This document shows, one piece after another, positions 43,777-51,792 of a stretch of 64,000 nucleotides of DNA (the first letter of the stretch is position 1; the number at the start of each line of letters is the position of its first letter). The position numbers were made by a program, and so were the translations under genes. The notes under the pieces are model-generated. The model saw only the letters and a program-made list of their open reading frames with translations, did no database searches and was not told the DNA's origin. Location: contig NZ_CP048795.1 of the NCBI RefSeq assembly GCF_011006175.1, positions 1,294,491-1,358,490 on the forward strand, in the 5' to 3' direction. The DNA comes from Hydrogenobacter sp. T-8 (lineage in GTDB: Bacteria; Aquificota; Aquificia; Aquificales; Aquificaceae).

Positions 43777-44307
43777 ATGGCACTGCTTCCACCTGAAGAA
43801 GGATGGTATTTTAAAAGGGTCGCAAAGGACGAAAAGATGTGGATAACCATAGCCCTTGTGGTGTGCCTTGTTCTTTTCTTCTGGATGATAGTGTGGCACG
43901 TCTACGGAAAGCAAAACCCCTCTTTCACAACCTACAGGACAACACCTCAAGAATTCAACGCCCTAACGCAGGCTTTCATACAGAAGTATAAGATAGGTGA
44001 AGAAAAGGGTATACCTATAGTAGAACCGCCACCCAACAGTGACGTGTTTCTTCTGGGTAAAATGTGGGCTTGGGAGCCTATACTTGTGCTTAAAAAGGGC
44101 CAAGAATACAGATTCCATATATCCTCCCTTGACCTTCTTCACGGCTTTTCATTACAGCCTGTAAATATGAACTTTATGGTATATCCCGGCTATGATTATG
44201 TGCTTACCTTTAGACCTACTTCCGCCGGAGAGTTCTACATAGTTTGCAATGAATTCTGTGGTATAGGTCATCACATGATGATAGGGAAGATCATAGTAAA
44301 AGAGTGA
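43777..44307 (+). CDS. Heme-copper oxidase subunit II with CuA
   Basis: A 176-residue protein with one membrane segment (about residues 21-43) and an outer cupredoxin domain. CuA ligands are C157-NEF-C161-GIG-H165-HM-M168, with the upstream His122 in SSLDLLHGFSL. All are intact, so it should accept electrons from a cytochrome c. The short form resembles ba3-type (B-family) subunit II. It lies upstream of the subunit I gene by 12 bp. Confidence 0.9.
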   Translation: MALLPPEEGWYFKRVAKDEKMWITIALVVCLVLFFWMIVWHVYGKQNPSFTTYRTTPQEFNALTQAFIQKYKIGEEKGIPIVEPPPNSDVFLLGKMWAWEPILVLKKGQEYRFHISSLDLLHGFSLQPVNMNFMVYPGYDYVLTFRPTSAGEFYIVCNEFCGIGHHMMIGKIIVKE

Positions 44308-44319
44308 GGAGGTTGAGCC

Positions 44320-45987
44320 ATGTTTAGAACTTGTGATATTACCGGATTAAAGGTTGATTTGAGGGCGGAGAAGCTTATACAGCTCAATGCGGTTATGGCT
44401 GTTGTCTCTCTACTCATAGGTGTTATCGCTGCATTACTTCTTGTTCTCACAAGATGGCAAGTGGTTCACCTTCTGCCCGTAGAGTGGTATTACAGGGTTC
44501 TCACCCTTCATGGTCTTAACGCCCTCATATTCTGGATAGTCTTTTTTGAAATAGCGGGACTTTACTTTGGCTCAACTATTGTGCTTAACTCTCGCATGTC
44601 TTCTCCTAAATTTGGCTGGCTCGCTCTAATCCTGATGGTTCTTGGCTTCCTACTTGTAAACTTTACCATACTAAGTGGTAATGCGGATGTTCTTATGACT
44701 TCTTACGCACCATTGCAGGCACATCCTCTTTACTATCTTGGTGTGATACTCTTTGCGGTTGGTGCCCTTACAGGTGTTTTTCTCTTCTTTGCAAACCTTC
44801 TTATAGCAAGGAAAGAAAGAACCTATGGAGATTCCTTGCCTTTATTTACTTTCGGACTTGTTGCAGCAGCAATTATAGCAACTTTAACTCTCGCAACAGG
44901 CGCGATTATATACATTCCTACACTTCTATGGTCGCTTGGAATAATAAAGACTATGGATGCCGGTGTTTATAAACTGGTCTGGTGGGGTCTTGGACACTCC
45001 TCCCAGCAGATAAATGTGACCGCCATGATCGCTGTCTGGTATCTTGGAGCTTTTCTTACCGTCGGTGGAACATCCATAAACGAAAAAGTTAGCAGGTTTG
45101 CCTTCGTTTTCTATGTTATAGGAATAAATGTTGCTTCCGCACATCACCTCCTTGTAGACCCAGGACCAAGCCCAGCCTGGAAGGTTTTCAACACAAGCTA
45201 TATCATGTATATTGCAGTCCTTGCCTCTATGATACACGCCTTTGCTGTTCCTTCTGCGATAGAATCCGCTCAGAGAAGAAGAGGCTATACAAAGGGTCTT
45301 TTTGACTGGCTTAAGAATGCACCTTGGGGCAACCCTGCTTTTTCTGCGGTGCTTCTGTCCATCATAATCTTTGGCTTTATAGGTGGTGTGACCGGTGTTG
45401 TAAACGGTATGGAGCAAACCAACATAATAGTCCACAACACCCTTTCCATACCCGGGCACTTTAAGGGAACAGTTGTGGGTGGAACTACTCTTGCCTTCAT
45501 GGGCGCAACCTATTACTTAATACCTCTTGTGTTCAGGAAGAAGATAGCCTTCTTTGGTCTTGCCAAGATACAACCATGGCTTTTTGGGATCGGTATTGCG
45601 GTGCTTGCGGTTTCCATGTATATACTTGGAGCCTTTGGTGTTCCAAGAAGGCACTACGATATCACCTTCTCCGGCGGACCCTTCACTTACACCTTTAACC
45701 CAGCGGTGGACTTTTTCTGGGTTCTTTTTGCCCTTGGTGGTCTGCTGGCGGTGGTTGGCGCCCTTGCATGGATACTCATAGTTGTCATTTCTGTTTTCTT
45801 TGGTTCTCCTGTAAAAGGTCCTCAAGATATGCAACTTCAATTAGCCTCTCCACCTCCACCTGCAAAGGAAAACCATGGCTTTGAGGCGCCTGGAACTCTG
45901 ACCCTTACCCTCCTCTTCATGGGTGTATTCCTTATATTCCTCCTACTCAACTGGGGATGGCTCTCTGCCATGTGGGAGGTAAGATAA
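44320..45987 (+). CDS. Divergent heme-copper oxidase subunit I; candidate NO reductase
   Basis: 555 residues, about 13 membrane segments, closest in pattern to B-family (ba3) subunit I. Low-spin heme His64 (LTLHGLNALIF) and CuB His226, His275 and His276 (WGLGHSSQQ; ASAHHLLVDPG) are present, as is the proximal His380 (IPGHFKG). Two key residues differ. The cross-linked Tyr four residues after His226 is Gln230, and the second His of the HxH motif is Lys382. Loss of Tyr is seen in enzymes that reduce NO, not O2. With nirS and nosZ nearby and no NorBC, NO reduction is the best guess. Confidence 0.83.
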   Translation: MFRTCDITGLKVDLRAEKLIQLNAVMAVVSLLIGVIAALLLVLTRWQVVHLLPVEWYYRVLTLHGLNALIFWIVFFEIAGLYFGSTIVLNSRMSSPKFGWLALILMVLGFLLVNFTILSGNADVLMTSYAPLQAHPLYYLGVILFAVGALTGVFLFFANLLIARKERTYGDSLPLFTFGLVAAAIIATLTLATGAIIYIPTLLWSLGIIKTMDAGVYKLVWWGLGHSSQQINVTAMIAVWYLGAFLTVGGTSINEKVSRFAFVFYVIGINVASAHHLLVDPGPSPAWKVFNTSYIMYIAVLASMIHAFAVPSAIESAQRRRGYTKGLFDWLKNAPWGNPAFSAVLLSIIIFGFIGGVTGVVNGMEQTNIIVHNTLSIPGHFKGTVVGGTTLAFMGATYYLIPLVFRKKIAFFGLAKIQPWLFGIGIAVLAVSMYILGAFGVPRRHYDITFSGGPFTYTFNPAVDFFWVLFALGGLLAVVGALAWILIVVISVFFGSPVKGPQDMQLQLASPPPPAKENHGFEAPGTLTLTLLFMGVFLIFLLLNWGWLSAMWEVR

Positions 45988-47234
45988 TGCTTTTCTACCT
46001 TTCCCTTTCCCTTTTTTCCCTTATAATGGCTGGCATTTTCGGGCTTCTTATAGCCTTAACGAGGACACCAGCGGTATCACTTCTTAAATCTCCAGAGCTT
46101 TTTTATCATTTCCTTGTAGGGCATGTAACCTTTTCCATAACTGTATGGTTGATGACTTTTACCTTAGCCTTCTGGCACTATAAAGAAGGCAGGAAGGGAA
46201 GGGTTGCACCTCCAGCCACCCTACTGGGCATGCTCCTCCTTTCCCTCTCCTGCCTTTTGCCTTACGGAGAGCCCTATCTGAACAATTACATACCCGTTGT
46301 TGGAACTCCCCTCTTCTATATTGGGCTTTTCCTGTTCTTTTTTGGTTTTCTTCTTGAGGTTCTACAAAGGTTGAGGGATGCAGTTAGACTGAATGAGCTG
46401 TATTCTCTCTCTATTTTTTTTGGACTTCTCACTCTTCTTTCGATACCCCCTTCTTTCCTCATTGCTCACCCCGAGGGTGGCATGAAGCTTTTCTTTGAGA
46501 GGCTCTTCTGGATACCAGGACATTTTCAGCAGTTCATGTATGCTTCTGTAATGCTTGCAGTATGGCATGAACTCCTTAAAAGAAGCTCTGGCAGGGTGGT
46601 AAGCAGTCCTCTGTTGAAAGGTGCTAACCTTCTTCTCTTACTGTTTGCCCTACCACTACCACTGGGCTTCTTTACAGACCCACTTTCTGAAAGCTTCAAA
46701 AAACAGCTGTCCTTCTCCTTTGGGGTTGGGCTCGGCGTGCCTATCCTACTTCACAGCTATTATGTGCTTAGAAATCTTAGGTTAAGCTGGAATGTGGCCA
46801 CCATCAGCCTTCTGTTCTCTATGGTCGTATACCATGTAGGTGCTTTTATAGCTTATGGTGGCATGCAAAGTGACTTGAGAATTCCAGCTCATTACCATGG
46901 TGTTGTCTCAGGCGTAACCATAGCCTTCATGGGCTTTACCTATTATATGCTCAAAGAAAGGCTTGGCTATGTCTTCTGGGAAAGTGTTGCAAAACTCCAA
47001 CCAACCTTCTTCGGCTTAGGAATAAACCTTCTTGTTCTTGGTTTTTATTTGGCAGGCAGTATGGGTGCACCGAGAAAGACATACGGCTTTGAGTATGTTC
47101 AAGATGTAAAGGTTGTCCTTGCCTTGAATGTTATGGGCTTTGGTGGATTGCTGGCGGTGTTTGGTGGACTGCTCTTTATATCCTACGCCACCCTATCTCT
47201 TTTCAGAGGTTACAGAAATGTCAGGTATTTTTAG
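45987..47234 (+). CDS. Second, degenerate heme-copper subunit I paralogue
   Basis: Start ATG at 45987 overlaps the preceding stop (TAATG), after gggaggtaaga. The 415 residues align by motif with the subunit I beside it: His46 (LVGHVTFSITVW), His179 in WIPGHFQQFMYASVMLAVW, and H302-Y-H304 in RIPAHYHGVVSGVTIAFMGF. The paired CuB His of helix VII is reduced to His256-Ser257 (ILLHSYYVL). It keeps the HxH motif that its neighbour lacks but lacks a full CuB site. It may be a non-catalytic or heme-carrying partner subunit. Function unknown. Confidence 0.75.
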   Translation: MLFYLSLSLFSLIMAGIFGLLIALTRTPAVSLLKSPELFYHFLVGHVTFSITVWLMTFTLAFWHYKEGRKGRVAPPATLLGMLLLSLSCLLPYGEPYLNNYIPVVGTPLFYIGLFLFFFGFLLEVLQRLRDAVRLNELYSLSIFFGLLTLLSIPPSFLIAHPEGGMKLFFERLFWIPGHFQQFMYASVMLAVWHELLKRSSGRVVSSPLLKGANLLLLLFALPLPLGFFTDPLSESFKKQLSFSFGVGLGVPILLHSYYVLRNLRLSWNVATISLLFSMVVYHVGAFIAYGGMQSDLRIPAHYHGVVSGVTIAFMGFTYYMLKERLGYVFWESVAKLQPTFFGLGINLLVLGFYLAGSMGAPRKTYGFEYVQDVKVVLALNVMGFGGLLAVFGGLLFISYATLSLFRGYRNVRYF

Positions 47235-47967
47235 CCTTTTACTCCTACTGGTCCTACTGTCGTGGGCTAATGAACTGCTACCTGATGAGAAGAAGACCAT
47301 AGGCACATATGTGCCAGATGTAAGTCTTGAAGATAGCGATGGAAGAGTCTTTAGCATAAAGGGGCTTAACAAGGTTGTGGTGCTGAACCCTATATACACC
47401 AGATGCACCTCCGCCTGCCCACTTATGACGCAGGGACTCAAGAAAGCCATAAAAGACCTTAGGGAAGATCTCGTAGTCCTTTCCCTGACCTTTGACCCTA
47501 AGGACGGTCTTGAGGACCTTAGAAGGTTTAGAGAGGTTCACAACCTGCCAGAAAACTGGTATGTGGTAAGGAGTAAAGAAGCAGAAAAACTCCTGCGAGC
47601 CATAGATTACAGGTATAGGTATGATGAAAAGCTCGGGGAATTTGACCATCCCAACCTTTATGTGGTGCTTACACCCTCTGGAAGGGTGTCAAGATACCTG
47701 TATGGTGTTAACCCAAAGCTTAGAGACCTTGAGCTTGCAGTGCTTGAAGCCAAGAGGGAAGAGGTCAGGCTGAGCCCCATTGAGGGCTTCTGGTTGAGAT
47801 GCTTTAGGTATAACCCAGAAAGGGGAACTTACGAGGTGGATTGGTTTTTTGTTCTCAACGTAGCAGGAGGAATGTTCACCTTTACCCTTGTTCCCGCCCT
47901 TGTGTGGGGCAAAGGCATTTACAAGTTCTTCAGGACAATTCCTTATTTTTTAGTGAAAAACTCTTGA
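47218..47967 (+). CDS. SCO1/SenC-type copper chaperone with C-terminal membrane anchor
   Basis: I choose the ATG at 47218 (MSGIFSLLLLLVLLSWANEL), a signal peptide; it overlaps the preceding gene by 17 bp. The thioredoxin-like domain has C63-TSA-C67 and His144 (EFDHPNLYVV), the copper ligands of SCO proteins. A final hydrophobic segment (FVLNVAGGMFTFTLVPALVW) anchors it. It should load the CuA site of subunit II in this operon and perhaps that of NosZ. 249 residues, slightly long because of the C-terminal anchor. Confidence 0.9.
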   Translation: MSGIFSLLLLLVLLSWANELLPDEKKTIGTYVPDVSLEDSDGRVFSIKGLNKVVVLNPIYTRCTSACPLMTQGLKKAIKDLREDLVVLSLTFDPKDGLEDLRRFREVHNLPENWYVVRSKEAEKLLRAIDYRYRYDEKLGEFDHPNLYVVLTPSGRVSRYLYGVNPKLRDLELAVLEAKREEVRLSPIEGFWLRCFRYNPERGTYEVDWFFVLNVAGGMFTFTLVPALVWGKGIYKFFRTIPYFLVKNS

Positions 47968-47992
47968 CATATGGTAAACAATTACTTATATT
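47964..47992 (+). promoter_or_regulatory. Promoter of nirS with operator-like repeat in the spacer
   Basis: TTGACA (47964-47969) and TATATT (47987-47992), 17 bp apart, form a near-consensus promoter. In the spacer lies GTAA-ACAA-TTAC (47974-47985), the same inverted half-sites as at nos. A bound regulator here would block RNA polymerase. The ribosome binding site is taaggaggtcatagcc. Confidence 0.65.
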
Positions 47993-48030
47993 TATGAATA
48001 TGAGTAAAATCACCTAAGGAGGTCATAGCC

Positions 48031-49689
48031 ATGGGTAAGAAGGTATTGCTAAGCGGTGTGCTGGGGGCTGTTGCCCTTGCGGGTAGTATGGCGGTGGTTT
48101 ATGCACAAAACCAGAAGAAGGAGGAGCTTCCCCCTCCTCCACCTATAACAAAGGAGGAGATGGAGATAGCCAAGCAGATCTACTTTGACAGGTGTGCAGG
48201 ATGTCATGGAACCCTGAGGAAAGGGGCAACAGGTCCGAAGCTTACGCCTGACAGAACGCGTCAACTTGGGACAGAAAGTCTCAAGGTATTCATCACCTAT
48301 GGAACTCCCGGTGGTATGCCTGACTGGGGAAGGCAAGGAATACTAAGCGACAAAGAGATAGACATATTGGCAAGGTTTTTGCAGCATGACCCACCTGCAC
48401 CTCCAGAGCTATCCCTTGCTGACCTGAAAAAAACTTGGAAGGTTTATGTTCCACCAGAAAAGAGACCTAAAAAGCCCGAGCATGATAGAAACTGGCAGAA
48501 TTTCATGGGTGTGATACTTAGAGACGTGGGCAAGGTGGCAATAATTGATGGTGATACGAAAGAGCTTGTAAACATAGTGGATACAGGCTTTGCAGTTCAT
48601 ATAATAAGATACTCCGCCTCTGGTAGATATATGTATACCATTGGAAGGGACGGAAAAGCAACCATAGTGGACCTATGGATGAAAAAACCCGACACCGTAG
48701 CGGAAGTTAAAGCCTGCAACGATGCAAGGTCCATAGACTCCTCAAAATACAAAGGACCAAAGGGAGACTTTCTTGATAAGTATGCCATAATTGGATGCTA
48801 CTGGCCTCCAATGATGGTGATACTTGACGGTCAGACCCTTGAACCGCTAAAGCTAATATCCACAAGCTCCTATACCTACGACACTAACGAGTTTGTAAGG
48901 GAGGCAAGGGTAGCCTCCATAGTAGCTTCTCATCATGACCCAGAATGGATTGTGAACATAAAAGAAACTGGTCAAATATGGCTCGTAGACTACTCCAATA
49001 TAAAGGCCCCAAGGATAACCATGATTGAAGCGGAAAGATTTCTGCATGACGGCGGATGGGATGCTTCAAAGAGGTATTTCCTTGTTGCGGCCAACTTTAG
49101 GAATAAGGTCTCTATGGTAGATACTAAGGAGAAAAAACTCGTAGCCAACATAGAAACGGGTAAGATCCCTCATCCCGGTAGAGGTGCTAACTTTATTCAT
49201 CCACAGTATGGACCTGTATGGTGCACTGGACATCTTGGTGAAAACACTATTGCCTGCATAGGCACAGACCCCAAGAGAAAGGAATACTTTGCAAAGGTTG
49301 TGGCAAAGGTTGAACTTCCAGGCGAGGGCGGTGGAAACCTCTTTATAAAGACCCATCCTAAATCAGAAAACCTCTGGGTGGACAGACCACTCAACCCTGA
49401 TCAAAAACTACAAAGAAGCGTGACGGTTCTTGATAAAAACACTCTCAAGGTTAAAGCCCAGATAGAAATACCTCCAGAGTTTCAAGGAAGGGCTGTTCAT
49501 CCAGAGTATAACAAAGACGGCACCGAGGTATGGATTTCTGTATGGGGTAAAAAGGGCGAGCCAGAAAAGCAAGCTATACTCGTATACGACGACAAGACCC
49601 TCAAACTCAAGCACGTTATCAGAGGTGACTGGGTTGCTACTCCAGCTGGTAGGTTCAACGTATACAACACAATGAAGGATATCTACTGA
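48031..49689 (+). CDS. nirS: Cytochrome cd1 nitrite reductase
   Basis: NirS reduces nitrite to NO in the periplasm. Signal peptide to about residue 25 (AVVYAQ), heme c motif C55-AGC-H59, then an eight-bladed heme d1 propeller. The expected d1 His is His190 (DTGFAVHIIRYSASGRYMYT), and the catalytic His pair are His301/302 (IVASHHDPEWIVN) and His339 (ERFLHDGGW). 552 residues is standard. It is the first gene of nirS-nirN-like-V4R-nirJ-nirF-nirE, and its stop abuts the next start. Confidence 0.96.
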   Translation: MGKKVLLSGVLGAVALAGSMAVVYAQNQKKEELPPPPPITKEEMEIAKQIYFDRCAGCHGTLRKGATGPKLTPDRTRQLGTESLKVFITYGTPGGMPDWGRQGILSDKEIDILARFLQHDPPAPPELSLADLKKTWKVYVPPEKRPKKPEHDRNWQNFMGVILRDVGKVAIIDGDTKELVNIVDTGFAVHIIRYSASGRYMYTIGRDGKATIVDLWMKKPDTVAEVKACNDARSIDSSKYKGPKGDFLDKYAIIGCYWPPMMVILDGQTLEPLKLISTSSYTYDTNEFVREARVASIVASHHDPEWIVNIKETGQIWLVDYSNIKAPRITMIEAERFLHDGGWDASKRYFLVAANFRNKVSMVDTKEKKLVANIETGKIPHPGRGANFIHPQYGPVWCTGHLGENTIACIGTDPKRKEYFAKVVAKVELPGEGGGNLFIKTHPKSENLWVDRPLNPDQKLQRSVTVLDKNTLKVKAQIEIPPEFQGRAVHPEYNKDGTEVWISVWGKKGEPEKQAILVYDDKTLKLKHVIRGDWVATPAGRFNVYNTMKDIY

Positions 49690-51320
49690 TGAAGAGCTTT
49701 CTCCTGTCCATTATTTTCTGCTCCCTCTCCCTTGCGGGGGGAGCGGAGCTTTATCAAAGATACTGTTCCTTCTGTCATGGTGAGGATAGGCTTGGAAGGG
49801 TCGCACCTCCCCTCTTTTCCCTCCCCCCTTTTTTCAATTTGAAAGAAGATGAAAAGCTCTACCGGGTGATAAAGGAAGGCACAACGGGCATGCCAGCCTT
49901 CAGGGAATTAAAGGATGAAGAGATAAGAGCTATAGTGGAGTTTATTAAGAAGCCTGTTGAGAAGGAAAGTCTCAAGTGGGATCAAAAAAGAATTGAAGAA
50001 AGCAGGGAAAGGGACAAGGTGGATAGGGTCAAGATTGAGAACCTGAGAGATTACACCCTTGCTGTAGAAAGGGGCAGAAACCTTGTGTGGGTAATGGGGG
50101 GTAAGGAGGTTCTTGCTAAGTTTCCTTTCCCAAACATGCACGGGGGCATAAAGTTTACCATCTCAGGAGAGGTCTACATACCATCAAGGGATGGATGGAT
50201 AGGTAAATACAACCCTTCTCAGGGAAAACTTGAAAGGATAAGAGCTTGCATATATCTAAGGAACATAGCCCTATCACCCGATGGGAATATACTTGTGGCA
50301 GGTTGCTGGATACCCTCACAGCTTGTGCTTTTTGACAGAGACCTTAATTTAATAGGAACGCTAAGGATAGAAGGAAGGATAAATGCGGTCTATGAGCTAT
50401 ACGGTGAGCGAGCCTTCATACTCACCTTCAGAGACAAACCCATTGTGGGATTTCTTGACTACAGGGACCTTTCCCTTGTTTACAAGCATATAGACAGCCC
50501 TTTAGAGGATTTTATCATAGACCCTTTAGAGGAATACCTCATAGGAAGCACAAAGGATGGGCTCAAGGTTTATTCTCTGAGTGAACTAAAGCCGATAAAG
50601 GAAATAAAAGCGGTGGGAATTCCACACCTTGCCTCTGCTTACTTTTGGTATTCAAAGGGAAGTTTTTATTTTGCAACACCCCTGCTCAGAAAGGGAACCC
50701 TTTCCATATGGAGGGCATATCATTGGGAGCATGTAAAGGATATACCGCTGGGTGGAGAAGGCTTCCTCGCAAGGAGCAATTATGGAACGCCTTTTGTTTG
50801 GGTTGACAACTCATCAGACCAAATGCTTCTTGTAGACAAAAGAAGTCTTGAGGTAAGAAGCATCAAACCCGTAGAGGGCAAGAGGGCAACCCATGCTGAG
50901 TTCACCGGTGATGGAAGGATAGCCTACATAAGCGTCTACGAAAGGGATGGTGCCCTTGTGCTTTACGATGGTGTAAGCCTTAAAAAAATTGCGGAATATC
51001 CTGCAAGCCATCCTGCTGGTAAGTATAACTTTATAAACAAGTCAAGGAGGTTTGATTCCGCACAGCTTGGCTATCAGGTCTTCATGGAAAAATGCTGGGG
51101 CTGTCATCATACTACAAAAGAAGCTTTTGGTCCACCCCTTAAGTGGTCTGTGCAAAACAGGAGTATCTCTCTGATTATGGCTCAAATAATTGACCCTCAG
51201 AACACCTACAGACTTCTGGGCTACTCAAGGAACGCCATGCCAAAGATTGAGCTGAAAGATGAGGAGCTGAAGGCTCTTTTAAAGTTTATGGAGGCTTTGA
51301 AAGATGGCTGGATGGATTGA
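49689..51320 (+). CDS. NirN-like heme d1 protein with cytochrome c domains at both ends
   Basis: The N-terminal signal (MKSFLLSIIFCSLSLAGG) leads to a cytochrome c domain (C26-SFC-H30, GTTGMPAFRELKDEEIRAIV). A d1-type propeller follows (KFTISGEVYIPSRDGWIGKY; GKRATHAEFTGDGRIAYISV). A second cytochrome c domain ends the protein: C469-WGC-H473 and the possible Met ligand in GYSRNAMPKIE. NirN has only the N-terminal heme c and oxidises dihydro-heme d1 in the last step of heme d1 synthesis. The second c domain is unusual. The start shares a base with the nirS stop. Confidence 0.83.
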   Translation: MKSFLLSIIFCSLSLAGGAELYQRYCSFCHGEDRLGRVAPPLFSLPPFFNLKEDEKLYRVIKEGTTGMPAFRELKDEEIRAIVEFIKKPVEKESLKWDQKRIEESRERDKVDRVKIENLRDYTLAVERGRNLVWVMGGKEVLAKFPFPNMHGGIKFTISGEVYIPSRDGWIGKYNPSQGKLERIRACIYLRNIALSPDGNILVAGCWIPSQLVLFDRDLNLIGTLRIEGRINAVYELYGERAFILTFRDKPIVGFLDYRDLSLVYKHIDSPLEDFIIDPLEEYLIGSTKDGLKVYSLSELKPIKEIKAVGIPHLASAYFWYSKGSFYFATPLLRKGTLSIWRAYHWEHVKDIPLGGEGFLARSNYGTPFVWVDNSSDQMLLVDKRSLEVRSIKPVEGKRATHAEFTGDGRIAYISVYERDGALVLYDGVSLKKIAEYPASHPAGKYNFINKSRRFDSAQLGYQVFMEKCWGCHHTTKEAFGPPLKWSVQNRSISLIMAQIIDPQNTYRLLGYSRNAMPKIELKDEELKALLKFMEALKDGWMD

Positions 51321-51792
51321 AGCCATATCACAGATAAAAAGACCACACCTTGGCAAAGATATACCCATACTCGTCTTTAGAGCCTTCAGGGTTTTTACGG
51401 GTATGTATTTAGAGGATGTGATAGGAGAAAAAGGTGCTATAACTTTAATCCAGAATGCAGGAAGAGAGTTAGGGAAGGAAGTTGGAAAAAGTTTAAAGGA
51501 CGAAAAGCTCGATAGCTATCTTGGAAGGGTAATAGACTTTGTCAAAGATGCAAAAATAGGTCTTCTAATACCTGTGGATGTAAATCAGGAAAGAATAATA
51601 GTTTCCTTAGATGAGTGTATAACCTGCTCAGGCATGCCCAATATAGGCAAAAGGATATGCCATTTCGAAGCTGGTTTTGTTGCGGGTATTGTAGAGGTTT
51701 ACACAGGTAAAAAGGTAAGAGCCTATGAAACAAAATGCAACGCTCATGGAGAGGATATATGCGAAGTCCATGTGGAGTTGAACTATGCTTAG
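51304..51792 (+). CDS. V4R-domain protein in the heme d1 operon
   Basis: 162 residues matching the V4R (4-vinyl reductase-like) domain: VFRAFRVFTGMYLEDVIGEK, LIQNAGRELGKEVGKSLK, DECITCSGMPNIGKRICHFE and KKVRAYETKCNAHGEDICEV. V4R domains bind small hydrophobic ligands, and BchJ, a member, acts in bacteriochlorophyll synthesis. It overlaps its neighbours on both sides (17 bp and 8 bp), so it is translated with nirN-like and nirJ. A role in handling a heme d1 intermediate is inferred from context. It has four conserved-looking Cys that may bind metal. Confidence 0.82.
   Translation: MAGWIEAISQIKRPHLGKDIPILVFRAFRVFTGMYLEDVIGEKGAITLIQNAGRELGKEVGKSLKDEKLDSYLGRVIDFVKDAKIGLLIPVDVNQERIIVSLDECITCSGMPNIGKRICHFEAGFVAGIVEVYTGKKVRAYETKCNAHGEDICEVHVELNYA

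Noticed and set aside
44926-45459. A 177-codon antisense frame inside the subunit I gene
   Set aside because: It is a shadow of a strongly supported gene, with no family pattern and no ribosome binding site.
45987-47234. Second oxidase-like gene as subunit III
   Set aside because: It has the GHFQQ and AHYHG motifs and the helix order of subunit I, not the seven-helix pattern of subunit III.
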